Source: JACRDV01 sp024860865 [NCBI: Methanobacteriota archaeon] (GTDB lineage Archaea; JACRDV01). From it: 28,029 bases of DNA. A program made the translations under genes and the position numbers. The stretch is taken from contig JACRDV010000008.1 of NCBI GenBank assembly GCA_024860865.1, positions 1 through 28,029 on the forward strand, given 5' to 3'. Each line of letters starts with the position of its first letter. Positions within the stretch are counted from its first letter, which is position 1. The notes beneath the pieces are model-generated. The model was not told the origin of the DNA and ran no database searches. It saw nothing but the letters and a program-made list of their open reading frames with translations. Below, piece by piece: positions 9,266 to 16,960 of the stretch.

Positions 9266-9937
9266 CTATGTTCGAGCAAGTGTTTTAACTAATCGTGGAA
9301 GTCCAAAGAGTAAGAGCAATAGAATTGATATGAAAAGTATTACAAGCAGAATATCGACCCAATAAGTAATAAGTGCAACTTCGTAAACCTCTTGTGGAGC
9401 TCTAGTCGCTTCACCCTCACCTAATCCTTTTTGAAAGGGTAGCGCAATCGAAGATGGAATTACAAATTTAGAACTGATTTTAGCATATAGGTTCCATATT
9501 TCTAAGCCTAAGGCACTGGCAATTATTGCTGAGACTATGCCGCGAATTGTATTAATTCGTCTCCCAAGATGACCTGTAATTATCGCTGCCAAATCGCGTT
9601 CTAGTTTAGCTCTTTCTTCCGCAGTTAAGTTGAGGTTATCTGGCAGCCAGACCAGACCGAGCTTAGTAGCGCTGTAATATTTCTCTCTTCTATCTCCGAA
9701 CTCTCTTTTCACTTCCTCAACTAAGTTTAATTTCATTAAGCGCTCGATATGCCAAAAAATAGTTGAAGGGGCTAAATTCATTTCATTTGAAAGCTGAGTC
9801 AGCGATTTTTCTTGCTTAAGTGCAGTTAGAATTTGTTGGCCAGCTCCGCTCATTATCTCTTTAATTGCATTTTTCTTTTCATTATCGAATCCGTTGATTA
9901 ATGAGATTGCTGGTTCATTCTTTCGAGAATTAGCCAT
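9266..9937 (-). CDS. Membrane-anchored winged-helix (ArsR-like) transcription regulator
   Basis: A 223-residue protein. Residues about 25-95 are a winged helix-turn-helix: QILTALKQEKSLTQLSNEMN, then the recognition helix region STIFWHIERLMKLNLVEEV and a wing ending EKYYSAT. Residues about 130-155 contain a moderately hydrophobic helix (IVSAIIASALGLEIWNLYA). Residues about 190-216 are a strong transmembrane segment (DILLVILFISILLLLLFGL), with a short basic tail. Archaeal regulators with C-terminal membrane anchors are known; they are thought to sense envelope or redox state. The gene is divergent from 10064-10333 across a 126-bp spacer holding a palindromic site, which makes autoregulation plausible. 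The start is the ATG at 9937. Confidence 0.78.
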   Translation of the reverse strand: MANSRKNEPAISLINGFDNEKKNAIKEIMSGAGQQILTALKQEKSLTQLSNEMNLAPSTIFWHIERLMKLNLVEEVKREFGDRREKYYSATKLGLVWLPDNLNLTAEERAKLERDLAAIITGHLGRRINTIRGIVSAIIASALGLEIWNLYAKISSKFVIPSSIALPFQKGLGEGEATRAPQEVYEVALITYWVDILLVILFISILLLLLFGLPRLVKTLART

Positions 9938-9992
9938 TATTTTTCCTCTGTGCTAATTTTGTTTCGAGAGAATATAATTATTTTTATGATTG

Positions 9993-10011
9993 TTTCGATA
10001 AATCATCGAAA
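9993..10011. promoter_or_regulatory. Palindromic operator candidate TTTCGAT-N5-ATCGAAA
   Basis: Perfect 7-bp arms with a 5-bp spacer lie in the divergent promoter region between the winged-helix regulator and the small membrane protein. Matching half-sites occur at 9961-9967 (GTTTCGA) and at 10388-10394 (ATCGAAA), the latter directly before the SIMPL gene. Three occurrences within 430 bp beside an HTH gene suggest its operator. Unproven. Confidence 0.45.
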
Positions 10012-10063
10012 TACTAAGTAAAGAGAATATATCTAGTCAGCAACGATATTATTGGGTGAGGAA

Positions 10064-10333
10064 ATGGGAGCAATTGGCTCTACTATTGCATTCATTCATG
10101 GGAAGAAAGAAATTTTTCAAGAAATCAAAAATAATCCGCAAAGACACATTATTTTCTTTTTGCTCGGTATAATTATATTTAGTGCTGAAGAGGTTCTGGA
10201 TATGCCCGAGGAAATCGAAGAAGTAACTATCTGCAGGGATGGAAAGGAGTTTTCAAAAATAACCAAGTTGACGAGAGAACAATCGGAAACGATCAAAGCC
10301 CTTAAAGTTATGGGGGTGTTTCAATCTTTGTAG
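10064..10333 (+). CDS. Small membrane protein of unknown function
   Basis: An 89-residue frame from ATG 10064, preceded by GGTGAG (10055-10060); a TTG at 10052 would add four residues but lacks a ribosome site. Residues about 30-45 (HIIFFLLGIIIFSAEEV) form one transmembrane segment. The N-terminal part has basic and polar residues and the C-terminal half is charged and soluble (EEIEEVTICRDGKEFSKI). I do not recognise a family. It is divergent from the membrane-anchored regulator and 79 bp before the SIMPL gene, so it may be a small co-regulated partner. The good ribosome site supports a real gene; function is unknown. Confidence 0.5.
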   Translation: MGAIGSTIAFIHGKKEIFQEIKNNPQRHIIFFLLGIIIFSAEEVLDMPEEIEEVTICRDGKEFSKITKLTREQSETIKALKVMGVFQSL

Positions 10334-10412
10334 TGCCTATACCAGACGCTATTTGTTCTAAATAATAAAATATCGCTAGAAAAGACTATCGAAATAAAAA
10401 AGTGGTGATTCA

Positions 10413-11156
10413 ATGGAGAAAAATTTAAAAATTTTGTTCGTCAGCTTACTTGTTGCCCTACTTCTAGTAGGTGGCTACCTCTCTTCAAGCGTTCTCGATG
10501 GTATAGCTAAAAACGAGACAAAGAAGATAACAGTCTCTGGCACAAGCACAGTCAGAGCCACGCCAGATAACTCTGTGATAAGCTTCGGTATTGTTACGAA
10601 AGGCGACACTGCAAAGGAAGCTATGGATTCAAACGCAGATAAGATGAACAAAGTAATGCAGGCATTGAAAGCGTTGGGAATAGAGGAGAAGTATATCCAG
10701 ACGACCGGCATAAGTCTTTATCCAGAGTACGAATATCCGAAACCAGAATCTACTGAGAAGCCAAGAATCATTGGCTATGTGGCGACAAATAGGTTGACTG
10801 TTACAATAGTAAAAATAAGCAGCACAGGTGATGTTATAGACAGAGTTGTTGAAGCTGGCGTTAATCAAATTGACGGAATATACTTCAAACTTAGCGATGA
10901 GCGTGCAGAAACCCTAAGAATTGAAGCTTTGGAAAAAGCTGTGGCTAACGCAAAAGTCAAGGCAGATGCTATAGCTAAGGCGCTTAACACGAAAATAACA
11001 GCTACCTTGCAAGTTACGGAATCTGGAGAATATTTCCCACCAATACCGATCTCACGCGGTTATGGGATTGAAGAACTCAAAGGTTCTACCACGCCAGTGT
11101 CACCAGGTGAACTCGAGGTAAGAGCGAGCGTGCAAGTAACGTATGTATTTGGGTGA
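10413..11156 (+). CDS. SIMPL domain (DUF541) exported protein
   Basis: A 247-residue protein with an N-terminal hydrophobic anchor or signal (residues 7-28, ILFVSLLVALLLVGGYLSSS) followed by a SIMPL/DUF541 domain: KKITVSGTSTVRATPDNSVI, then AKEAMDSNADKMNKVMQALK and IQTTGISLYPEYEYP, with the helix KAVANAKVKADAIAKALN near residue 175 and a terminal ASVQVTYVF strand. The pattern matches YggE/Omp28-type proteins, which are periplasmic or extracytoplasmic, oligomeric and of poorly defined function (linked to oxidative stress in bacteria). The length is normal. GGTGAT lies just before the ATG. An ATCGAAA half-site at 10388-10394 hints at control by the regulator at 9266-9937. Confidence 0.88.
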   Translation: MEKNLKILFVSLLVALLLVGGYLSSSVLDGIAKNETKKITVSGTSTVRATPDNSVISFGIVTKGDTAKEAMDSNADKMNKVMQALKALGIEEKYIQTTGISLYPEYEYPKPESTEKPRIIGYVATNRLTVTIVKISSTGDVIDRVVEAGVNQIDGIYFKLSDERAETLRIEALEKAVANAKVKADAIAKALNTKITATLQVTESGEYFPPIPISRGYGIEELKGSTTPVSPGELEVRASVQVTYVFG

Positions 11157-11463
11157 GCGTGGCAATCAAACTTGCATAAAAATGAAGTGAAGCATTTTGC
11201 ATTCCTGTTACATATAATGTGCATTGCCTTCTTGGAGAAGAGAAGCTAAAAAAGCAAATGACTCAAAATATTCGAGGGCAAAAAATAGAATACAGTTTTC
11301 ACATGAATTATTGGGGATAGATATTCTACTCAAAGGAAGTCAAGTAAACTATTGCAAATTTACTTGCAGATTATAAAAAACTCTATCAAATAATTCCAAG
11401 AATTCTGAACGAAAATGTTCTAAAATTTTGAAATTAAACTTTTATTTCTAGTAGCGATAGAGC
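11157..11463. other. Intergenic region without a recognisable gene
   Basis: These 307 bp lie between the convergent SIMPL and HdrB genes. Plus-strand frames give short pieces that look once-coding (for example NLLADYKKLYQIIPRIL just before about 11430) but are broken by several stops. No hairpin terminator or RNA is convincing. Probably decayed sequence. Confidence 0.3.
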
Positions 11464-12333
11464 TTAACCAGATGCTTCCTGTATCTTATTAATAAGAGGT
11501 TCGATGTTAACATGATGATACTTAGTACTCGGAAGTTTATGGCCAAAGGAATAATACAATAGTTCAGAAAGAGTTAATATTGGGATATCATATTTTTCTT
11601 TAAAAACAGTTTCTATTCTTCGTTGCTCTAAATCGTATCTCATAAAGCAACTCGGGCAATCAGATATGAGCAAACAATCTGCTCTCTCTTTTATTTCATT
11701 GAGTTTATCGCGAGCCAATAGCAGTCCTTCTTCATCTGCAATGCCCATTAATTCTCCGCCACAACAAGCATTTTTTAAGGAATATTGGATACTGTTGCAA
11801 CCAAGAACCTCAGTAATATAATCTAAGAAGCGAGGGTTAGATGGATTTTCTATTTTTGTGATTGTCTCTTTATCGAAGATATGGCATCCATGATGAACGG
11901 CTAAATTTAACCCCAAAGGTTTTTTTATTTTTTTCTTTATTTTATCCAAATTATCAAGAACCAAATGTAGAAAATGTTTAACTTCAACTTTTTCGTTGTA
12001 CCGCATTCCTGCGACAGATAAGAGTTTATTGATTTGATTCATTTTTTTATAATCCGATAACGCGAGGGATGCATTTTTCAAGGTCCAATAGCATCCATTG
12101 CACAATGTCAACATTTTTTTATTTTTTGCCAAGCAAAGGTTCCTAGCCGCTAGTGCCAGATATGTTTCTTCTCCGAATTGTTTTTTAAAAATTGGAGCAG
12201 GACAACAGCTAGCACCTTCTAAGTCTTCGTATTCTACTTTAAGATCAGCTAAAACAACTCTTGAGGTAAGCTCAATAAATGGAAATAACCTCGGAATCAA
12301 GCAACCGAGAAATAAACTATACAACCTAATCAC
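11464..12333 (-). CDS. HdrB-like heterodisulfide reductase subunit B (two CCG domains)
   Basis: A 289-residue protein with the HdrB architecture. The first CCG motif uses C11, C43-C44, C78 and C81 (C-X31-CC-X33-CxxC). The second uses C169 in HHGCHI, the CC of NACCGGEL and the pair in CPSC. In methanogen HdrB the two CCG motifs bind non-cubane [4Fe-4S] clusters that cleave CoM-S-S-CoB; HdrB-like proteins outside methanogens act on other disulfides or in electron confurcation. The start is GTG 12333, overlapping the preceding gene by 8 nt. No hdrA or hdrC is nearby. The partners in this operon are a cysteine-free small protein, CooS and a ferredoxin, so electrons from CO may reach an HdrB-type site. 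That link is inference. Confidence 0.87.
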   Translation of the reverse strand: MIRLYSLFLGCLIPRLFPFIELTSRVVLADLKVEYEDLEGASCCPAPIFKKQFGEETYLALAARNLCLAKNKKMLTLCNGCYWTLKNASLALSDYKKMNQINKLLSVAGMRYNEKVEVKHFLHLVLDNLDKIKKKIKKPLGLNLAVHHGCHIFDKETITKIENPSNPRFLDYITEVLGCNSIQYSLKNACCGGELMGIADEEGLLLARDKLNEIKERADCLLISDCPSCFMRYDLEQRRIETVFKEKYDIPILTLSELLYYSFGHKLPSTKYHHVNIEPLINKIQEASG

Positions 12334-12604
12334 GAAATATTCTAAGTATCTTCTCTATCGATTCTGTTTGGATATTGTAGATGTCCTTGAGACTAAGCTC
12401 CTCTCTCATTCTCTTTGTTAACTTTGTGATTTCTCTTATGGCACCTATTTTCCTAAATGTATCCTCTTGTTCGAAAAAACTTGGTTTTAGATTTATTTTT
12501 GCTCCAACAACATATTTTAAAGGTATTGCCGCCTTTCCTCTAAGCGCATCTTGTACCATTTTAGCGCGTTCATATGCTATTCTTCTTTTTTCTTCAATGT
12601 TCAC
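12326..12604 (-). CDS. Conserved-position small protein between cooS and hdrB-like gene (92 aa)
   Basis: A 92-residue, highly charged, mostly helical protein with no cysteine and no membrane segment. Its GTG start at 12604 is 1 nt after the CooS stop and is preceded by GGAG inside the end of cooS; its stop overlaps the HdrB GTG by 8 nt. Such tight coupling on both sides says it is real and made with its neighbours. It occupies the slot where an HdrC iron-sulfur subunit would be expected, yet it lacks any cluster ligand. Recognisable text such as RKIGAIREITKLTKRMREEL matches no family I know. It could be an assembly factor or a structural adaptor between CODH and the HdrB-like protein. Confidence 0.75.
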   Translation of the reverse strand: MNIEEKRRIAYERAKMVQDALRGKAAIPLKYVVGAKINLKPSFFEQEDTFRKIGAIREITKLTKRMREELSLKDIYNIQTESIEKILRIFRD

Positions 12605-12605
12605 T

Positions 12606-14519
12606 TTAGATCTCCTTAGATGTCTTTAAACCTAATTTCGAACGACGTTCATCTATTACAGCAATCAATTTGTCTACAGCCTTTGCTGGATCTGGCTCTA
12701 CAATAAAGTATCCGCCAAAAATGTCTTTGGCCTTTGAAGTTGCTATTTCAGTCACGAGGTTTGAGCCTATTATTGGGGGAACGATTCCTATATGAACTGG
12801 AATACCTAAGCTAACTGCCCAAGTTCCAATCGCAATAGCCTTTTCTGTTAAGGCTTCTGGAGCACAGGCTACAACTGGAAGCGCTTCTGCATCGACACCC
12901 AACTTATCTGCTAAAGCATTTACAATAACCACTGCTCTGCTATTATCTACACAGGAACCGATGTTAAGCACGGGCGGCAATGGTCCATTTAGTCCTGCAG
13001 CTTTACCAACTGCAGTTAAAACAGCCTTTAGCCCTTCTCCAGCATACTTAAAGGTTGCCTCTGGGGACATAAGACCTGCTTTGGCTAAAGCATAGCCTGC
13101 ACAACCAGTTGATAAAATGAGCACATTTTTCTCCAACAATCCTTTGGCCATTGTAACATGAAGCTTGTCTTGAGGCAGTTTTACGTTATTACACCCAGCA
13201 AATAATGCAGCACCTAAAATATTTCCTTTGACAATGTTATCGAGTAATGGCTTTAATGGATCTGATGGATCCACTTTGCTTAGTGCACCAACAATAGCTT
13301 CAACGCTGAAGCCTGCTAAAATCTTTTGTTCATACTTTGGTATGTGAACTTTTGTTTTGTCTCTCTTTTTAAATGCTTCAATAGCAATTTTAATCATTTT
13401 ATTTGTTGCTTCATCTGCATTTTCTGTAGTGAACTCTATGTGCTCTGCTCCTGGAATTTTCGCAATTGGAAATGTAGTGATTAGTTTAGTATGAAAACAA
13501 TCTGCTACTGTAATAAGGCTAGGAGCTATACATTGAACATCTACTATTATTGCATCTAATGCTCCAGTTGCAACAGCCATCTCACTTCCTAAAAAATTTT
13601 GAGCTAAAGGAACTCCATATCTCTCCAAGACTTCATGTCCGGTACAACATATTCCTACTACATTTATGCCTCTGGCTCCGGCAGAACTGGCTTCTTTTTC
13701 TAGTTTCTCAGCTTGCTCAGCAACTTTTGCACTTAATAATGGAACATGCCCATGTACAGCAATATTTACAGAATCTTCTCTTAAGACACCTAAATTTGCT
13801 TTTGAAAAAAGTGGCTTAGGCGTTCCGAATAATATGTCTTGTAAATCAGTTGATATATGAAGTGCAGCGCCGTCTGCCAATGCAACCTTAACTGCTCCCA
13901 ATATTAGATTCACAGGATCTGCATCAACACCCATCGTAGTTCTATGAAGAGATTCAGTAATTGTTAGGTCTAAATTTGGTGGAAGAACGTTTAATCCAGC
14001 AAGCTTTTCAAATCGCTTTTTTGTGGTGTATAGTTGTAGATATTTTGAGTATCCTTCTTGTCTCTGAAATTCTTTCGCAACTTCTTTAGCTAATTCTTTT
14101 AAAACTTCAATTTCGCTTTTTCCTTTAGTTTGAATGCCGAGCCTTTGAGCAAGATTTTCTAGTTTTTGTTTATCCGTAACATTATATCCAGCAGCATGTC
14201 CGTGAGCAATTTTTTCAATTACCTCTAAAACATGCCTTGCATGGTCTATATGAGCAGCAGCCCCACCAGCACATGTCCGGACAAAATTTCGAGCTACTAT
14301 TGTATCTGCAGTTGCTCCACAAACACCTTTTTGTGCCCCTTCTTTAAATGGATCAATTCTACACGGTCCATGCAAACAATTTCTGCAACAAATACCTCTG
14401 AGCCCAAATTCGCATTGAGGTAATTGTGCTTGATACCTATCCCAAAAAGTCTCTATTTTCATTTCCGCTGCAAGAGCAAGCATCTCCTCTACAGCTGGGT
14501 CAATAGTTTTTTCAGACAT
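12606..14519 (-). CDS. cooS: Anaerobic Ni-Fe-S carbon monoxide dehydrogenase catalytic subunit
   Basis: A 637-residue monofunctional CooS, catalysing CO + H2O = CO2 + 2 e- + 2 H+. Numbered from ATG 14519, the D- and B-cluster cysteines are C36, C44, C45, C48, C53 and C67. The C-cluster ligands are H258, C292, C330, C443, C473 and C523, and the proton-relay residues H90, D216 and K560 are present. Adding 3 (counting from an alternative GTG at 14528) gives the positions I recall for Carboxydothermus CODH-II, an almost gap-free match. I choose ATG 14519 because GAGGTG lies 6 nt before it; it is 5 bp after the ferredoxin stop codon ends its overlap zone, so the genes are adjacent. It is the second gene of the ferredoxin-cooS-small protein-hdrB operon. 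No acetyl-CoA synthase subunits or CooC are in the window, so nickel insertion must be encoded elsewhere. Confidence 0.96.
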   Translation of the reverse strand: MSEKTIDPAVEEMLALAAEMKIETFWDRYQAQLPQCEFGLRGICCRNCLHGPCRIDPFKEGAQKGVCGATADTIVARNFVRTCAGGAAAHIDHARHVLEVIEKIAHGHAAGYNVTDKQKLENLAQRLGIQTKGKSEIEVLKELAKEVAKEFQRQEGYSKYLQLYTTKKRFEKLAGLNVLPPNLDLTITESLHRTTMGVDADPVNLILGAVKVALADGAALHISTDLQDILFGTPKPLFSKANLGVLREDSVNIAVHGHVPLLSAKVAEQAEKLEKEASSAGARGINVVGICCTGHEVLERYGVPLAQNFLGSEMAVATGALDAIIVDVQCIAPSLITVADCFHTKLITTFPIAKIPGAEHIEFTTENADEATNKMIKIAIEAFKKRDKTKVHIPKYEQKILAGFSVEAIVGALSKVDPSDPLKPLLDNIVKGNILGAALFAGCNNVKLPQDKLHVTMAKGLLEKNVLILSTGCAGYALAKAGLMSPEATFKYAGEGLKAVLTAVGKAAGLNGPLPPVLNIGSCVDNSRAVVIVNALADKLGVDAEALPVVACAPEALTEKAIAIGTWAVSLGIPVHIGIVPPIIGSNLVTEIATSKAKDIFGGYFIVEPDPAKAVDKLIAVIDERRSKLGLKTSKEI

Positions 14520-15021
14520 AGCTAACACCTCTCTTTTTTAGATACGTCTCAATTACTTCTGAGAAAAATTTGTATCTATGATCTTTAGCGATCTCTGCCT
14601 CTTCCCGATATGTTAATGCTTTTGTTGGGCAAGCGTTTACGCATTCTGGCGCACCATCGCATAAATCACACTTATATGCTCTCCCTTCGACTATCTTAAC
14701 TGCACCAAAAGGACATATTACATAGCATAACCTACAACCGATGCAATTAGCCTTGTTTATTTTTATAATGTTTTTTTCTTTAGAAATAGCACCAGTGGGA
14801 CAAATCATCATACATGGCGCTTCCTCACAGTGCTGACATTGAATAGGTAAGGCTCCTCTTTGGTCGCCAAAAACGATCACAGCGGGCTTTACACCTTCAT
14901 CGATTGCTGATGTTACTGATTTTCCCTTAGAATGAAATGCAGCGCAAGCCATTGCGCAAGAAAAACATGCCATGCATCGCGAAATATCCACAGCAAGGAC
15001 GTAAGTTTGACTAAAATTCAT
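14512..15021 (-). CDS. CooF/HydN-like polyferredoxin, four [4Fe-4S] clusters
   Basis: A 169-residue electron-transfer protein with sixteen cysteines in four groups: C16/19/22/26, C62/65/70/74, C93/96/99/103 and C118/121/127/131 (counted from ATG 15021). The order and the CQHCEEAPC and CIGCRLCYVICP segments are those of CooF, HydN and DMSO-reductase beta-type subunits. Lying just before cooS, it should accept electrons from the CODH D-cluster and pass them on, perhaps to the HdrB-like protein two genes downstream. The frame could begin at TTG 15030, but the only GAG is then too close, so ATG 15021 is preferred. The stop overlaps the cooS ribosome-site region. It is the first gene of the operon; about 160 bp of AT-rich divergent promoter region separates it from 15181. 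Confidence 0.92.
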   Translation of the reverse strand: MNFSQTYVLAVDISRCMACFSCAMACAAFHSKGKSVTSAIDEGVKPAVIVFGDQRGALPIQCQHCEEAPCMMICPTGAISKEKNIIKINKANCIGCRLCYVICPFGAVKIVEGRAYKCDLCDGAPECVNACPTKALTYREEAEIAKDHRYKFFSEVIETYLKKRGVSYV

Positions 15022-15180
15022 TTTAATCAACTCAAGTTTATTGATGTTATGCTACACTAAATTTTTTTCGGAATAAAATTTTGAGAGTATATCAAACGCA
15101 AATATTAAACAATTCAATTGAAGTACTAAATCCAATAGAAAAATTTAATATAAAAGCCTAATATTAGAGGTGGCGATAGT

Positions 15181-15567
15181 TTGCAAGGTAAAATTTCTGC
15201 TTGGATATTAGTTGTATTGCTAGCTGTAATGGTTGCTCTTTCCGCTTACTATGGGTCACTTTTAATTGTTAATTACTTCCAATTAGAAGGGCGCTATTAT
15301 TGGATGTTTTTTGAGGATTATAGAGCTGCATTATCAATTATTTTCGGAGGAACTGTCTTAACAATTGGAATTCTTATTCGAACAACAAAAGCAAAGCTAA
15401 TTGGATATGGTTTAGCATTAGGTGGAGTATTGATTATAATCCCATCTACAATTCAACTTGTCATGAGAAAGCCAGTTTTGCTAAGATTTGTAGCACTAGC
15501 ATGCGGAATAATCCTATTGAGCTATTTCATTTATAAATACCGAGAAAAATTGGAGACTGAAGCTTGA
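15181..15567 (+). CDS. Four-helix membrane protein of unknown function
   Basis: A 128-residue, very hydrophobic protein with four transmembrane segments at about residues 8-30, 46-66, 72-92 and 98-118, and a short charged C-terminal tail (YKYREKLETEA). It starts at TTG 15181, 7-8 nt after AGGTGG. The stop overlaps the next start by 4 nt, so it is coupled to 15564-16193. No family is recognised. It diverges from the CODH operon, which does not by itself imply a functional link. Confidence 0.7.
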   Translation: MQGKISAWILVVLLAVMVALSAYYGSLLIVNYFQLEGRYYWMFFEDYRAALSIIFGGTVLTIGILIRTTKAKLIGYGLALGGVLIIIPSTIQLVMRKPVLLRFVALACGIILLSYFIYKYREKLETEA

Positions 15568-16193
15568 GCAAAATTTTGCAAGGAATTATAATTACTATAA
15601 TAATTGGTGGAGCCCTTTCTGCTATCTTGTTATGGAATATAACTTCTTCAATTAAAGAAGTGAAAGCTGTTGAAGAGTTGGCCCTTACAAAGGCAAAGGA
15701 AGATTTAAAAGTTTTTAAAGAAATTGGTTATACTCCTGCCGAAGCATACTATCAAGAAAGCCCTTATTGGATTTATTGGAAACCATATGAAGCTGAAGCT
15801 GCTAAAAAAGAGAAGGGAATGCACTATATAGAGATTTTTATGAGAGGACCACGAGGCTGGCAGTTTAATGTCCATTGTAAAGTTAAAATGCCAGAAAAAG
15901 AAGTTACTTGGAGCAATTTAACAAAAGCAATGATTATTGCACTTGAATCTGAGAAAATTAGGCCTGAATTAGAGAAGGCAAAGAGAAGAGAATTGCTTGT
16001 TTCAAGCATCCGCTCTACATATAAAACAGAGTCGATTTATGAAGTAGTTTTTGATTTTTCAAATGGAGAAATATATCAGTTTACAGTAGGGGTCAATATA
16101 ATGACAAGAGAAGCTAGCATATTCTCTGAATTGCATAAAGTTTCTGGTCCAACTCCTCCTGCACAGATTTATCCGATACCTTATCGAGATTAA
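15564..16193 (+). CDS. Membrane-anchored protein of unknown function
   Basis: A 209-residue protein with one N-terminal membrane segment (residues about 5-26, LQGIIITIIIGGALSAILLW) and a large hydrophilic domain, probably extracytoplasmic. The domain includes helical segments rich in Lys and Glu (EELALTKAKEDLKVFKEIG), a WIYWKPYEAEAAKKEKG stretch and a beta-rich C-terminal part (VFDFSNGEIYQFTVGVN). It starts at TTG 15564, overlapping the previous stop by 4 nt. I do not recognise the family. The two genes form an operon and likely act together at the membrane. Confidence 0.7.
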   Translation: MSKILQGIIITIIIGGALSAILLWNITSSIKEVKAVEELALTKAKEDLKVFKEIGYTPAEAYYQESPYWIYWKPYEAEAAKKEKGMHYIEIFMRGPRGWQFNVHCKVKMPEKEVTWSNLTKAMIIALESEKIRPELEKAKRRELLVSSIRSTYKTESIYEVVFDFSNGEIYQFTVGVNIMTREASIFSELHKVSGPTPPAQIYPIPYRD

Positions 16194-16242
16194 TCAGATG
16201 TAATTTTCATTAACCTTTTCCCAATTTTAAGAGTTCGTAAGG

Positions 16243-16250
16243 TTTATAGA
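16243..16250 (+). promoter_or_regulatory. TATA-box candidate for the GC-rich RNA island
   Basis: TTTATAGA preceded by AAGG (BRE-like) lies about 25 bp before the point where base composition switches from about 30% to about 50% GC. That is the expected spacing for an archaeal promoter driving a stable RNA from about 16270. Confidence 0.4.
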
Positions 16251-16264
16251 TTGAAAAGAAGCTT

Positions 16265-16565
16265 GTCCTTTGTGACCCAGCCCCTACTGCCATCTCCCGC
16301 AGTGAAAGTGCAAAGCGAGTATGGGCAGAGCAAGGCTTTTTCCTCTTGGGCTCGAAAAGAGACCAGTGTATGGTCTGTAAAGGAGCAACATTGAAAGATC
16401 CATAAGCATCGAAGCAGATCTCACCTTTGGCGACAGAGCGAACCCTGAAGTGGTGGATGTCCGATCCTTTAGCGTTGGAAGGAGACTAATCATTTCTATT
16501 GCGGAGGATGAGAGAGCTGTTCTTATTTTAAGGCACAGCAAAGCTCAGACGTGTTAGAAAGTTTT
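16265..16565 (+). ncRNA. Candidate structured non-coding RNA, family unresolved
   Basis: Positions 16261-16560 are about 48% GC by my count, against roughly 25-30% on both sides, the classic sign of a structured RNA in an AT-rich archaeon. A TATA-like box lies about 25 bp upstream and a T6 tract (16562-16567) ends the island. Local pairing is visible: GACCA/TGGTC around a 5-nt loop (about 16361-16375), CTGCC/GGCAG closing a 40-nt domain (about 16288-16328), and CACC/GGTG around about 16421-16455. I could not match it to RNase P RNA (no GAGGAAAGTCC or ACAGAA core) nor convincingly to SRP RNA, although the stretch near AAAGGAGCAAC weakly resembles helix 8. Short open frames cross it on both strands but none has a start signal. 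A decayed transferred gene is the alternative. Confidence 0.5.
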
Positions 16566-16767
16566 TTCAAATTGATGTTCATTTAAATTTTGTTTTAGAA
16601 GCCTAAAAAATTACTAATTCTATGTAAACGAGGTATAATGATACTGATTTAATACTAATTTCGTATTCGTAAGTAAAATTTATATTTAAGTATTTCGCAT
16701 TTATTATTAATTTTTTTGTAAAATAGAATACTAAAAAGGGATAAAAAAAGACGAATTTTTATAAAAT

Positions 16768-16797
16768 ATTAAAGAAAGGAGCATTAAAGAAAGGAGC
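16768..16797 (+). repeat. Tandem 15-bp repeat carrying two Shine-Dalgarno sites
   Basis: ATTAAAGAAAGGAGC occurs twice head-to-tail. Each copy contains AAAGGAG. Only the second is 8 nt before the ATG at 16805; the first has no start codon at a usable distance. Confidence 0.8.
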
Positions 16798-16804
16798 AAT
16801 ACTA

Positions 16805-16960
16805 ATGCCAAAAAATAAAGCATGTGGAAATTGTACACATATAGATATTTGTAGCATATACCCGCAAGTAGTTAGAATTGTAAACCAATTGTCTGAATCG
16901 CCTTTTAAGGCTTTTGAAGTAGCTAACATTTGTTACAAATATGAACCAAATGGAAAATAA
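16805..16960 (+). CDS. Small four-cysteine protein (51 aa)
   Basis: This short ORF runs from ATG 16805, 8 nt after a strong AAAGGAG, to TAA 16958-16960. The product begins MPKNKACGNCTHIDICSIYP and ends ANICYKYEPNGK. Four cysteines (C7, C10, C16, C43) in CxxC-x5-C...C spacing could bind zinc or an iron-sulfur cluster. A TATA-like stretch lies at about 16756-16767. Small cysteine proteins of this kind occur widely in archaea, but I know no function. The ribosome site, promoter position and patterned cysteines make it a credible gene; its 400-bp neighbours on both sides are non-coding. Confidence 0.65.
   Translation: MPKNKACGNCTHIDICSIYPQVVRIVNQLSESPFKAFEVANICYKYEPNGK

Noticed and set aside
16284-16541. 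85-codon minus-strand open frame in the GC-rich island
   Set aside because: No start signal and no recognisable protein; the GC-rich composition explains the lack of stops, and a structured RNA is the better reading.
16265-16565. RNase P RNA or SRP RNA
   Set aside because: The universally conserved RNase P core segments are absent on both strands. The helix-8-like stretch lies too near the 5' end and does not form the expected tetraloop stem, so neither name is given.
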